Source: Mycobacterium sp. E3251 (lineage in GTDB: Bacteria > Actinomycetota > Actinomycetes > Mycobacteriales > Mycobacteriaceae). From it: a stretch of DNA of 37,679 bases. The notes beneath the pieces were generated by a model. That model was not told where the DNA came from. It searched no databases and saw only the letters and a program-made list of their open reading frames with translations. The position numbers were made by a program, and so were the translations under genes. Where the stretch lies: assembly GCF_001666835.1 (NCBI RefSeq), contig NZ_LZJF01000194.1:1-37679 (forward strand), read 5' to 3'. Below are positions 31,949-37,679 of this stretch, piece by piece (the first letter of the stretch is position 1; the number at the start of each line of letters is the position of its first letter).

Positions 31949-34843
31949 ATGGGGACGAAACCGTCGACGCTTTTCGAAGCGGCGGCAGCGGACATGCGCG
32001 ACCGGGTCGACGGCGAGATCCGATTCGATCCCGGCTCACGCGCGACCTACTCCACCGACGCGTCGAACTACCGGCAGGTGCCCATCGGGGTGGTCGTGCC
32101 GCGCACCCCGGAGGCCGCGGCCGAAGCGGTCGCGGTGTGCCGGGAGCACGACTTGCCGGTGCTGTCCCGCGGGGGCGGCACCAGCCTGGCGGGCCAGTGT
32201 TGCAACGCCGCGGTGGTCATCGACTGGAGCAAGTACTGCACCCGCGTCGAGTCGGTCGACACCGAGGCCGGGGTGGCGGTCGTGCAGCCGGGCATCAAGC
32301 TCGACGCGCTGAACAACCACCTCGCGGATTCGGGGTGGATGGTGGGACCGAAGCCGTCGACGCATGTCAGCTGCGCGATCGGCGGAATGATCGGCAACAA
32401 CTCGTGCGGTTCCACCGCCCAGGCGTACGGCAAGATGGTGGACTCCGTGCGCCGACTGGAGGTGTTGACCTACGACGGCGTCCGGATGTGGGTGGGCCCG
32501 ACCGACGACGACGAGTTCGCCCGGATCGTGGCCGAAGGAGGTCGGCGGGCCGAGATCTATCGCGGCCTGAAGGACATCGCCGAAACCTATGCGGATGAGA
32601 TCCGGGCGAACTACCCGCACATCCCGAGACGCGTCTCCGGCTATAACCTCGATTCGCTGTTGCCGGACAATGGATTTCACCTGGCGAAGGCGCTGGTTGG
32701 GTCGGAGAGCACGCTGGTCACGGTGCTGCGCGCCGAGCTGGCGCTGGTCCGGATTCCCGCGGCGAGCGCGCTGGCGGTCCTGGGATTCGAGGACGTGTTC
32801 GCTGCCGCCGACGCGGTGCCGGCGGTGCTCGAACACCAGCCGGCGGCGCTCGAGGGTCTCGATCACCGCCTGGTCGATCTCGAGCATTCGCGCCGGCTGG
32901 CCGAGAAGGCGCTGCGCCAGTTGCCCGACGGCAAGGCGTGGCTGATGGTCCAGATCGATGGCGACGACCAGGAGGAGGCCGACCGGAAGGCCAAGTCGAT
33001 GATCGACGACCTGTGCAAGCAGGGCGCCGTCGACGCCTCCGTGCTCGACGACCCCAAGCGGAAGAAGGAAGTCTGGGCGGCCCGTGAGGCGGGGCTGGGC
33101 GCGACCGCATACCCGCCCGACGGGCCCCCCACCCATGAGGGCTGGGAGGACGCCGCGGTGCCGCCGGACCGGCTGGGCGATTACCTGCGCGACTTCCGCA
33201 AGCTGCTCGACCAGTACGACTACGGGTCGGCTTCGCTGTACGGGCATTTCGGGCAGGGCTGCGTGCACACCCGGATCCCGTTCGTGCTGTGGACGGCGGA
33301 GGGAGTGGCTAATTTCCGTGCCTTCCTGGAAGATTCGGCGCGGCTGGTGGTGGACTACGGCGGCTCGCTGTCCGGCGAGCACGGCGACGGCCAGACCCGC
33401 GGCGAATTGCTGCCGATCATGTTCGGGCAGCGGGTGGTCACGGCATTCGAGCGGACCAAGGCGCTGCTGGACCCCCGCAACCGGATGAACCCCGGCAAGG
33501 TCGTACACCCCTACAAACTCGACGAAAACCTGCGACAGGGCGTGCATTACCGGCCCACCGAACCCGCCACCATGTTCGCCTACCCGCACGACGACCACCG
33601 CTTCTCGCGTGCGGCGGATCGCTGCGTGGGCGTCGGCAAATGCCGCGGGGATGAGTCGGGCGTGATGTGTCCCAGTTACCGGGCCACGCAGGAGGAGGAG
33701 CACTCCACCCGGGGGCGGGCGCGGCTGTTGTTCGAAATGCTCGAGGGCGACGTCATCACCGACGGTTGGCGCTCGACCGAGGTGCACGACGCGCTCGATC
33801 TCTGCCTGGCCTGTAAGGGTTGTCGCAGCGACTGCCCCGTCAACGTCGACATGGCCACGTACAAGGCCGAATTCCTGTTTCACCACTATCGCGGCCGGGT
33901 GCGGCCCATGGCGCACTACTCGATGGGGTGGATACCGTTGTGGGCCCGGCTGGCCGCGGTGGCACCGCACCTGCTCAACGCCGTCACGCACAAGCCCGGG
34001 TTGTCGACGGCGTTCAAGAAGGTCGGCGGTATCGACCCCCAGCGGCGGATGCCGAACTTCGCCGACCAGAGGTTCACCACGTGGTTCGCCCGCCGGCCTA
34101 CCGATGGGTCCGCGAAGCCGCGCGGACCGGTCATGCTCTGGCCCGACACCTTCGTCAACAACTTCGAGCCCGAGGTCGGCAAGGCAGCCGTCGCGGTCCT
34201 CGAGGCGGCCGGCTTCGAGGTGGAGGTCCCGAACCGGACCGTGTGCTGCGGACTCACCTGGATCTCCACCGGCCAGCTTCGCGTCGCCAAACGCGTTCTG
34301 CGCCGCACGCTTACGGCACTGGGCCCTGCGCTGCGCAGCGGGACACCGGTGGTGGTGCTGGAGCCCAGCTGCGCCGCGGTGTTCCGGGCCGACATGCCGG
34401 AGCTGCTCGCAGGTGACGAGGACGCCCACCGACTGGCCGATCAGACCTTCACGCTGGGCGATCTCCTGGCCGAGAAGGCTCCCGACTGGCAGCCGTCGCC
34501 GGTCAACGCCCGCGGCGTCGTACAGCAGCACTGCCATCAGCATGCGGTGCTGGGCTACACCCATGAACGGAAGTTGCTCGGTGCCGCCGGGGTGGAAACC
34601 GACCTACTTGATGCCGGATGTTGCGGCCTGGCAGGCAATTTCGGCTTCGAGAAGGGCCATTACGACGTGTCGGTCGCCTGCGCTGAAGACAAGCTGCTGC
34701 CCGCGTTGCGCGAGGCCGGCCCCGACACTCTGGTCCTTGCCGACGGATTCAGTTGTCGCACGCAGATCCGTGAGCTGGCCGGCGAGCGCAGCCCGGTGCA
34801 CTTTGCCCAGGTGCTCGCCGGCGGGCTCGCGGTCAAGGGCTAG
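31949..34843 (+). CDS. FAD-linked oxidase fused to Fe-S/CCG dehydrogenase module
   Basis: 964 residues. An N-terminal FAD_binding_4 (PCMH) domain, about 40-270, contains PVLSRGGGTSLAGQCCNAAV and GMIGNNSCGSTAQAYGKMVD. The FAD-oxidase C-terminal domain, about 270-530, contains YGSASLYGHFGQGCVHTRIP and GEHGDGQTRGELLP. Two 4Fe-4S motifs follow (CVGVGKCRG...CPSY and CLACKGCRSDCPVN), then two CCG domains (CCGLTWIST and CCGLAGNFGF). This is the D-lactate/glycolate/2-hydroxyglutarate dehydrogenase type with GlcD- and GlcF-like parts in one chain, as in YdiJ. It oxidises 2-hydroxyacids to 2-oxoacids and passes electrons to the quinone pool. Its product could feed the thiamine-diphosphate enzyme upstream. 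It converges on udgX with an 11-base overlap. Confidence 0.9.
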   Translation: MGTKPSTLFEAAAADMRDRVDGEIRFDPGSRATYSTDASNYRQVPIGVVVPRTPEAAAEAVAVCREHDLPVLSRGGGTSLAGQCCNAAVVIDWSKYCTRVESVDTEAGVAVVQPGIKLDALNNHLADSGWMVGPKPSTHVSCAIGGMIGNNSCGSTAQAYGKMVDSVRRLEVLTYDGVRMWVGPTDDDEFARIVAEGGRRAEIYRGLKDIAETYADEIRANYPHIPRRVSGYNLDSLLPDNGFHLAKALVGSESTLVTVLRAELALVRIPAASALAVLGFEDVFAAADAVPAVLEHQPAALEGLDHRLVDLEHSRRLAEKALRQLPDGKAWLMVQIDGDDQEEADRKAKSMIDDLCKQGAVDASVLDDPKRKKEVWAAREAGLGATAYPPDGPPTHEGWEDAAVPPDRLGDYLRDFRKLLDQYDYGSASLYGHFGQGCVHTRIPFVLWTAEGVANFRAFLEDSARLVVDYGGSLSGEHGDGQTRGELLPIMFGQRVVTAFERTKALLDPRNRMNPGKVVHPYKLDENLRQGVHYRPTEPATMFAYPHDDHRFSRAADRCVGVGKCRGDESGVMCPSYRATQEEEHSTRGRARLLFEMLEGDVITDGWRSTEVHDALDLCLACKGCRSDCPVNVDMATYKAEFLFHHYRGRVRPMAHYSMGWIPLWARLAAVAPHLLNAVTHKPGLSTAFKKVGGIDPQRRMPNFADQRFTTWFARRPTDGSAKPRGPVMLWPDTFVNNFEPEVGKAAVAVLEAAGFEVEVPNRTVCCGLTWISTGQLRVAKRVLRRTLTALGPALRSGTPVVVLEPSCAAVFRADMPELLAGDEDAHRLADQTFTLGDLLAEKAPDWQPSPVNARGVVQQHCHQHAVLGYTHERKLLGAAGVETDLLDAGCCGLAGNFGFEKGHYDVSVACAEDKLLPALREAGPDTLVLADGFSCRTQIRELAGERSPVHFAQVLAGGLAVKG

Positions 34844-35495
34844 CCGCGACTCCCGAACGCGCGCTGCGCAGGTCGTCGACGAAAAGTCCGTACGCCTCCT
34901 CGTGTCGATCGCTGCGGTCGCGCAGCACCGCCGACGGATGCACCGTCGCCACCACGGTCGGCTCCGGCTCCAGATCGACGACGGATGCGGGCAGCCGCAC
35001 GTGCCGGCCCCGCTGGACGGACACCCGAAAGTCGAGCCCCAGCAGCGATTGCGCGGCGGTGGCGCCGAGGCACACGATGACCTGCGGCCGCACGGCCTCG
35101 ATCTCGGCGATGAGCCAGGGGCGGCAGGCGACCACCTCGGTGCGGCCGGGCTTCTGGTGGATCCGCCGTTTGCCGGCCTTGCGGGTGAACTTGAAGTGTT
35201 TGACCGCGTTGGTCACGTACGCCACCCCCGGGTCGATCCCGGCGTCTTCGAGGGCCCGGTCGAGCAGCCGCCCAGCCGGCCCGACGAACGGCTCGCCCGC
35301 GAGGTCCTCCTGGTCGCCCGGCTGCTCACCCACCAGCATGATGGGCGCCCCGGCGTTCCCGTTGCCGAAGACGGTCTGGGTTGCGTCGGCGAAAAGCGGA
35401 CAGCCGCGGCAACATTCGGCCGCCGCTCGCAGCGAATCCAGTCCCCGCTCCTCGGGTAGGTAGCGGTCGGCGCCCGGCGCCTTGGTCGCGGCCAT
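34833..35495 (-). CDS. udgX: UdgX-type uracil-DNA glycosylase
   Basis: 220 residues from ATG 35495 (GAAGGGAA upstream). It is a family 4-like uracil-DNA glycosylase: motif A GEQPGDQEDLAGEPFVGPAG near 56-75, motif B VHPSAV at 185-190, and four cluster cysteines (C29, C32, C124, C142) for 4Fe-4S. The KRRIH loop at 109-113 is the UdgX signature. In M. smegmatis its His forms a covalent bond with the uracil-derived abasic sugar, and the protein stays attached to DNA. M. tuberculosis is not known to carry it. The role is DNA repair or protection from uracil. An inverted repeat lies between its start and the hemerythrin stop. Confidence 0.93.
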   Translation of the reverse strand: MAATKAPGADRYLPEERGLDSLRAAAECCRGCPLFADATQTVFGNGNAGAPIMLVGEQPGDQEDLAGEPFVGPAGRLLDRALEDAGIDPGVAYVTNAVKHFKFTRKAGKRRIHQKPGRTEVVACRPWLIAEIEAVRPQVIVCLGATAAQSLLGLDFRVSVQRGRHVRLPASVVDLEPEPTVVATVHPSAVLRDRSDRHEEAYGLFVDDLRSARSGVAASP

Positions 35496-35516
35496 CGTGT
35501 TCCCTTCAGCCGGGCG

Positions 35517-35548
35517 GGGTGCCCCACTCCCCCTCGAGTGGGGCACCC
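35517..35548 (-). terminator. 13-bp hairpin downstream of the hemerythrin gene
   Basis: GGGTGCCCCACTC (35517-35529), six bases, and GAGTGGGGCACCC (35536-35548) form a perfect stem. It starts 13 bases after the hemerythrin stop on the minus strand and ends 22 bases before the udgX ATG. No T-run follows, so it would be a non-canonical terminator or a transcript barrier. A small GTTAG/CTAAC stem overlaps the hemerythrin stop. Confidence 0.6.
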
Positions 35549-35560
35549 GTTAGCCCGTAA

Positions 35561-36121
35561 CTAACCCTTGCCGACGATCGCGTCGCGGGCCCGGTCCAGC
35601 ATCGCGGCGAACGGTCCGGCGGCCAGGTTGGCCGTCTGCGACTCGACGCCGGCGTGCGGCCGGGTCGGCGCGATCGCCTCTGCGAGCTTGGCCGCGCGAC
35701 CCATCCGTTCGAGCTCCTCGCCGCTCAATTCCTGGCCCAGCTTGGAGAACTCGTCATGCTCCTCGTGCTCGGCATGCTCGACGACCGCGTCGCGCAGTTG
35801 CGTGAGCAGTTGGGTGAACTCCGCGCTGTCGACGTCGAGCTTCTCCAGCTTCTGCAGGACGGTCTTGGCCTCGTGCTCCTCGTGCAGTCGCTCGTCGACC
35901 ACCGCGGCACCGTCGGAGAGCTTCCGCTTGGCCCGGGGGTGCACGATCTCCTCCTCGGCCGTTTCGTGGACGGCCAGCAATCGCCGGAGTTCGACGAACG
36001 CCTTCTCGCGTTCCTTCCCGGACGCCGCCAGTGTTTCGGCGAACAAAGACTTGATCTGCTGGTGTTGACTGACAAGAAAGTCGACCACATCGGTGGGCGA
36101 ATGGATGGCGTTCTGAGCCAT
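35561..36121 (-). CDS. hemerythrin-like HHE domain protein
   Basis: 186 residues. The four-helix-bundle metal ligands can be seen in order: VSQHQQIKSLF, LAVHETAEEEIVHPRAK, HEEHEAKTVL, and VEHAEHEEHDEFSKLG. The C-terminal 50 residues are Ala-rich and outside the bundle. HHE proteins bind a di-iron centre and act in oxygen, nitric-oxide or peroxide sensing or in iron storage. Hemerythrin-like proteins of mycobacteria are reported to be connected with SigF control and peroxide resistance. The upstream SigF-type promoter is the best in the window, which agrees. Confidence 0.88.
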   Translation of the reverse strand: MAQNAIHSPTDVVDFLVSQHQQIKSLFAETLAASGKEREKAFVELRRLLAVHETAEEEIVHPRAKRKLSDGAAVVDERLHEEHEAKTVLQKLEKLDVDSAEFTQLLTQLRDAVVEHAEHEEHDEFSKLGQELSGEELERMGRAAKLAEAIAPTRPHAGVESQTANLAAGPFAAMLDRARDAIVGKG

Positions 36122-36173
36122 GTTTCCTTCCCATTTCGGCTTGGCGCGCGGGCTGTTGCGCGCTTCTGATCGG

Positions 36174-36199
36174 CTACCCGACGAAATTCGGTACCAAAC
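36174..36199 (-). promoter_or_regulatory. SigF-type promoter for the hemerythrin gene
   Basis: The minus strand reads GTTT (36199-36196), 16 bases, GGGTAG (36179-36174). The preceding base is C. The transcript start would be about 45 bases upstream of the ATG at 36121. Confidence 0.65.
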
Positions 36200-36259
36200 G
36201 GGTACGGCGGCCCACCAGTGGGTAGTTCCTCACCAAGTCGCGGAAAAGGGAGAACGCTT

Positions 36260-37297
36260 GTGGCCACCGGTGTCCGCAGTCGGGCGGCAATCCTGGGCGC
36301 CCTCATCGTGACGGCCGGTTGCGCCGCGCCGGGAGCGTCGTTGGAAAGCGAGCCCGACGTCGCGCTCTGGTCGGTAGCCTCGCCGCTGCGCGATCCGGTG
36401 TGGTCGTACCGTGCGCACGCCCTCGTCGGGCTCACCGACGATCACCGGCTGGCCGAGGTCACCGCCGGTGACCGCCCGGGCGACGCCAGGACGCGGGTGT
36501 CCGAACCCATGCCGGTCGGCCGCAACCTGCAGATCAGCCAGAAGGACGACCGGATCGTGTTCGTGCCGCAGCCCGAGCGCGGCAGGGTTGCCGAGGTCGA
36601 CCTCGAAAGCCTGCGCCAGGTAGGCGATTTCGATGCCGGACCCGCCCCGGCGTATCTGTCCGAAGATGCCGGGTTGCGGACGCTGTTGGCGCTGTCCTCG
36701 GATGGCAGGTCGGTGACACCGGTGGACCAGTACGGCTTCCGGAAGCTGCCCACCGCCCCGATCGCCGGCGATCCGGCGGACACCATCGACGGCGCCAACC
36801 GCGGCCGCGAACTCGACTACCACGCCTATGCGCCGTCTGGAATCCGGCATTACCAAGGGTCTTCGTCCCCCGCCGAGGAGCGCGGCGCGCTGCGCATGAA
36901 CGTCGCGGTCTCGGCGGGCGACGGCGCCGCGGTGACGCGCAGCTATGTGGCCGGCCGCGACGACAGCACGCTGTACGCCGTCGATTCGCGCCGCGGCGGC
37001 GAGGGCTTGACGGTGCTGGCCAGCACCCGGCTGCCGTCCCCGATCCGCGAACTGGGCACCGACGACACCAGGATCTACGCCGCCACGGACCACGAGGTGG
37101 TGGTACTCGAGACGGCCAGCTTCACCGGCTTCCCGGCTCGCACGATCCCGGTGATCCGCGTCATCGGCTACCGGGCGGGACTGCCACCGGCCGCCCAGGT
37201 GGCGCCCCTGTCCGGCATGGCGATCGGTCCGCACCGGGTGTACCTGACCTTGGCTGGCGCACCCTACGTGGTCAGCGTCGCCAAGCCTCGGCTGTGA
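36260..37297 (+). CDS. probable lipoprotein with beta-propeller-like repeats
   Basis: 345 residues from GTG 36260, with AAAGGGAGA at a good distance. The N-terminus has a basic start and hydrophobic core ending VTAGC, an acceptable lipobox with Cys at about 21. The mature part contains repeated short beta-rich segments with ADHEVVVLET-like and VAEVDLES-like turns, as in quinoprotein/YVTN propellers. No cofactor motif is seen. I do not recognise the orthologue with certainty; similar mycobacterial lipoproteins of this size are annotated only as conserved. It lies divergent from hemerythrin and upstream of the DUF4190 genes, and a role in the envelope is inferred. Confidence 0.7.
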   Translation: MATGVRSRAAILGALIVTAGCAAPGASLESEPDVALWSVASPLRDPVWSYRAHALVGLTDDHRLAEVTAGDRPGDARTRVSEPMPVGRNLQISQKDDRIVFVPQPERGRVAEVDLESLRQVGDFDAGPAPAYLSEDAGLRTLLALSSDGRSVTPVDQYGFRKLPTAPIAGDPADTIDGANRGRELDYHAYAPSGIRHYQGSSSPAEERGALRMNVAVSAGDGAAVTRSYVAGRDDSTLYAVDSRRGGEGLTVLASTRLPSPIRELGTDDTRIYAATDHEVVVLETASFTGFPARTIPVIRVIGYRAGLPPAAQVAPLSGMAIGPHRVYLTLAGAPYVVSVAKPRL

Positions 37298-37336
37298 CGC
37301 TCGATCGTCGGCTACATTGCGGACAGGTGCGGCCGG

Positions 37337-37405
37337 TAAGGAGGCGCTGGCGTGACCGACCCGCAGGACCCGTATTGGCAGAACCCCTACACGTACGACC
37401 CTCTT
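37337..37405 (+). repeat. direct repeat of a DUF4190 gene 5' end, copy 1
   Basis: This 69-base block recurs at 37611-37679 with an offset of 274 bases. The shared part contains the AAGGAG ribosome binding site and the GTG with the following 17 codons (VTDPQDPYWQNPYTYDPL). Within the 54 coding bases there are two differences; the 8 bases between ribosome binding site and start are diverged. The divergence in the spacer argues against a simple assembly duplication. Confidence 0.9.
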
Positions 37406-37610
37406 GGCCGGGTCCCGCCCGCGCGCGGTCGCGGCCGAGCTCGCCGGTGCGGCGGATCTGCGCCAGGCCGGCGTGTCCCAGGATCGCCCCGACGGGCGCG
37501 AAGACGAACGCGAACACCAGCGACAACGTCGCCAGCACGTTGACCGGCGGCGGCGTGGATACCGGCGGCGGCGCGAAGACCGGCGGCTCCATAGGGGGCG
37601 GGGCGTGCGG
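37352..37610 (+). pseudogene. broken DUF4190 gene with an inverted internal segment
   Basis: Translation from GTG 37352 gives MTDPQDPYWQNPYTYDPLG, a typical hydrophilic start of mycobacterial DUF4190 proteins, but the rest makes no sense on the plus strand. The opposite strand, 37595-37421, encodes PMEPPVFAPPPVSTPPPVNV and the DUF4190 membrane segment VLATLSLVFAFVFAPVGAIL, then GHAGLAQIRRTGELGRDRAR. The segment is flanked by CCCGCCC (37414-37420) and GGGCGGG (37596-37602). Turning it round gives GRVPPPMEPPVFAPPP in the frame of the GTG start. The normal C-terminal helix is missing after GRDRA, so copy 1 is both truncated and inverted. Confidence 0.75.
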
Positions 37611-37679
37611 TAAGGAGTCTGTGGAGTGACCGACCCGCAGGACGCGTATTGGCAGAACCCCTACACGTACGACCCTCTC
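37611..37679 (+). repeat. direct repeat of a DUF4190 gene 5' end, copy 2
   Basis: Second copy of the block at 37337-37405. It runs into the window edge, so the full extent of the duplication cannot be seen. Confidence 0.9.
37626..37679 (+). CDS. DUF4190-type protein, first 18 codons (partial)
   Basis: GTG 37626 with AAGGAG 8 bases upstream begins VTDPQDAYWQNPYTYDPL, after which the window ends. It is the paralogue or parental copy of the broken gene just before it. DUF4190 proteins are small membrane proteins with two helices and a proline-rich cytosolic N-terminus. Whether this copy is intact lies outside the window. Confidence 0.6.
   Translation, partial: MTDPQDAYWQNPYTYDPL

Noticed and set aside
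32036..34564. A very long open frame antisense to the FAD/Fe-S dehydrogenase gene
   Set aside because: It mirrors the GC-rich third positions of the real gene, has no domain or start signal, and the plus-strand protein has complete motifs.
37272..37592. Independent minus-strand DUF4190 gene at the right end
   Set aside because: The ATG at 37592 is an internal Met of the proline-rich segment, the C-terminal helix is missing, and the surrounding 5' ends are on the other strand, so it is better explained as an inverted fragment.

Overview
The window is a chromosomal segment of a high-GC actinobacterium and is almost certainly from the genus Mycobacterium. The left third follows the gene order that I know from M. 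tuberculosis H37Rv, nuoN (Rv3158) and then Rv3162c to Rv3171c. The mycobacterial families DUF3349, the haem-binding hemophore, CsbD and UdgX occur further right. The gene mix suggests a non-tuberculous, perhaps M. avium-complex-like, species, but the species cannot be fixed from the sequence alone. No tRNA, rRNA, CRISPR array, transposase or phage gene was seen.

Layout. (1) 1-5.3 kb: the 3' end of nuoN, then a leftward, translationally coupled MoxR operon (DUF4129 membrane protein, small membrane protein, MoxR ATPase, DUF58 protein, membrane protein). A methyltransferase follows, preceded by a LexA/SOS box and what looks like a decayed 13E12 (DUF222) gene start. (2) 5.3-13 kb: the TetR regulator (Rv3167c type) with a coupled SDR, divergent from an APH-like kinase, an Rv3169-type protein and a flavin amine oxidase. 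Then come an alpha/beta hydrolase (hpx) and a second amine oxidase that carries a Tat lipoprotein signal. (3) 13-21 kb: a signalling block with a STAS protein, an AraC regulator, a GT4 glycosyltransferase, two CheB-type methylesterases, a CheR-PAS protein and a STAS/HATPase protein. No chemoreceptor or flagellar gene is in view. (4) 21-25.8 kb: a small Rho_N-type basic protein and a nucleotidyltransferase. They are followed by a tight operon of GT2 glycosyltransferase, short acyl-CoA dehydrogenase-like protein, PIG-L deacetylase, NodS-like methyltransferase and EEP phosphatase. (5) 25.8-30 kb: DUF3349, CsbD, an NAD(P)-binding protein, a second STAS protein, a hemophore and a topoisomerase IB. 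(6) 30-37.7 kb: a thiamine-diphosphate enzyme paired with a large FAD/Fe-S dehydrogenase, UdgX, a hemerythrin and a propeller-like lipoprotein. The window ends in a rearranged DUF4190 gene.

How it fits together. From 16 kb to 36 kb many genes are preceded by sites of the form GTTT-N15/16-GGGTA, the mycobacterial SigF general-stress promoter pattern. They include GT4, the Rho_N protein, the nucleotidyltransferase, DUF3349, CsbD, the NAD(P)-binding protein and hemerythrin, and less clearly CheB, GT2 and topoisomerase IB. The same stretch encodes STAS and HATPase proteins, the folds used in partner switching that controls SigF-type sigma factors. My main inference is that this is a general-stress island. 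Its least described parts are the CheB/CheR/STAS module and the GT2-ACAD-PIG-L-NodS-EEP operon.

The other notable structure is at the right edge. The middle of a DUF4190 gene lies inverted between 7-bp inverted repeats, and re-inversion on paper restores the reading frame.
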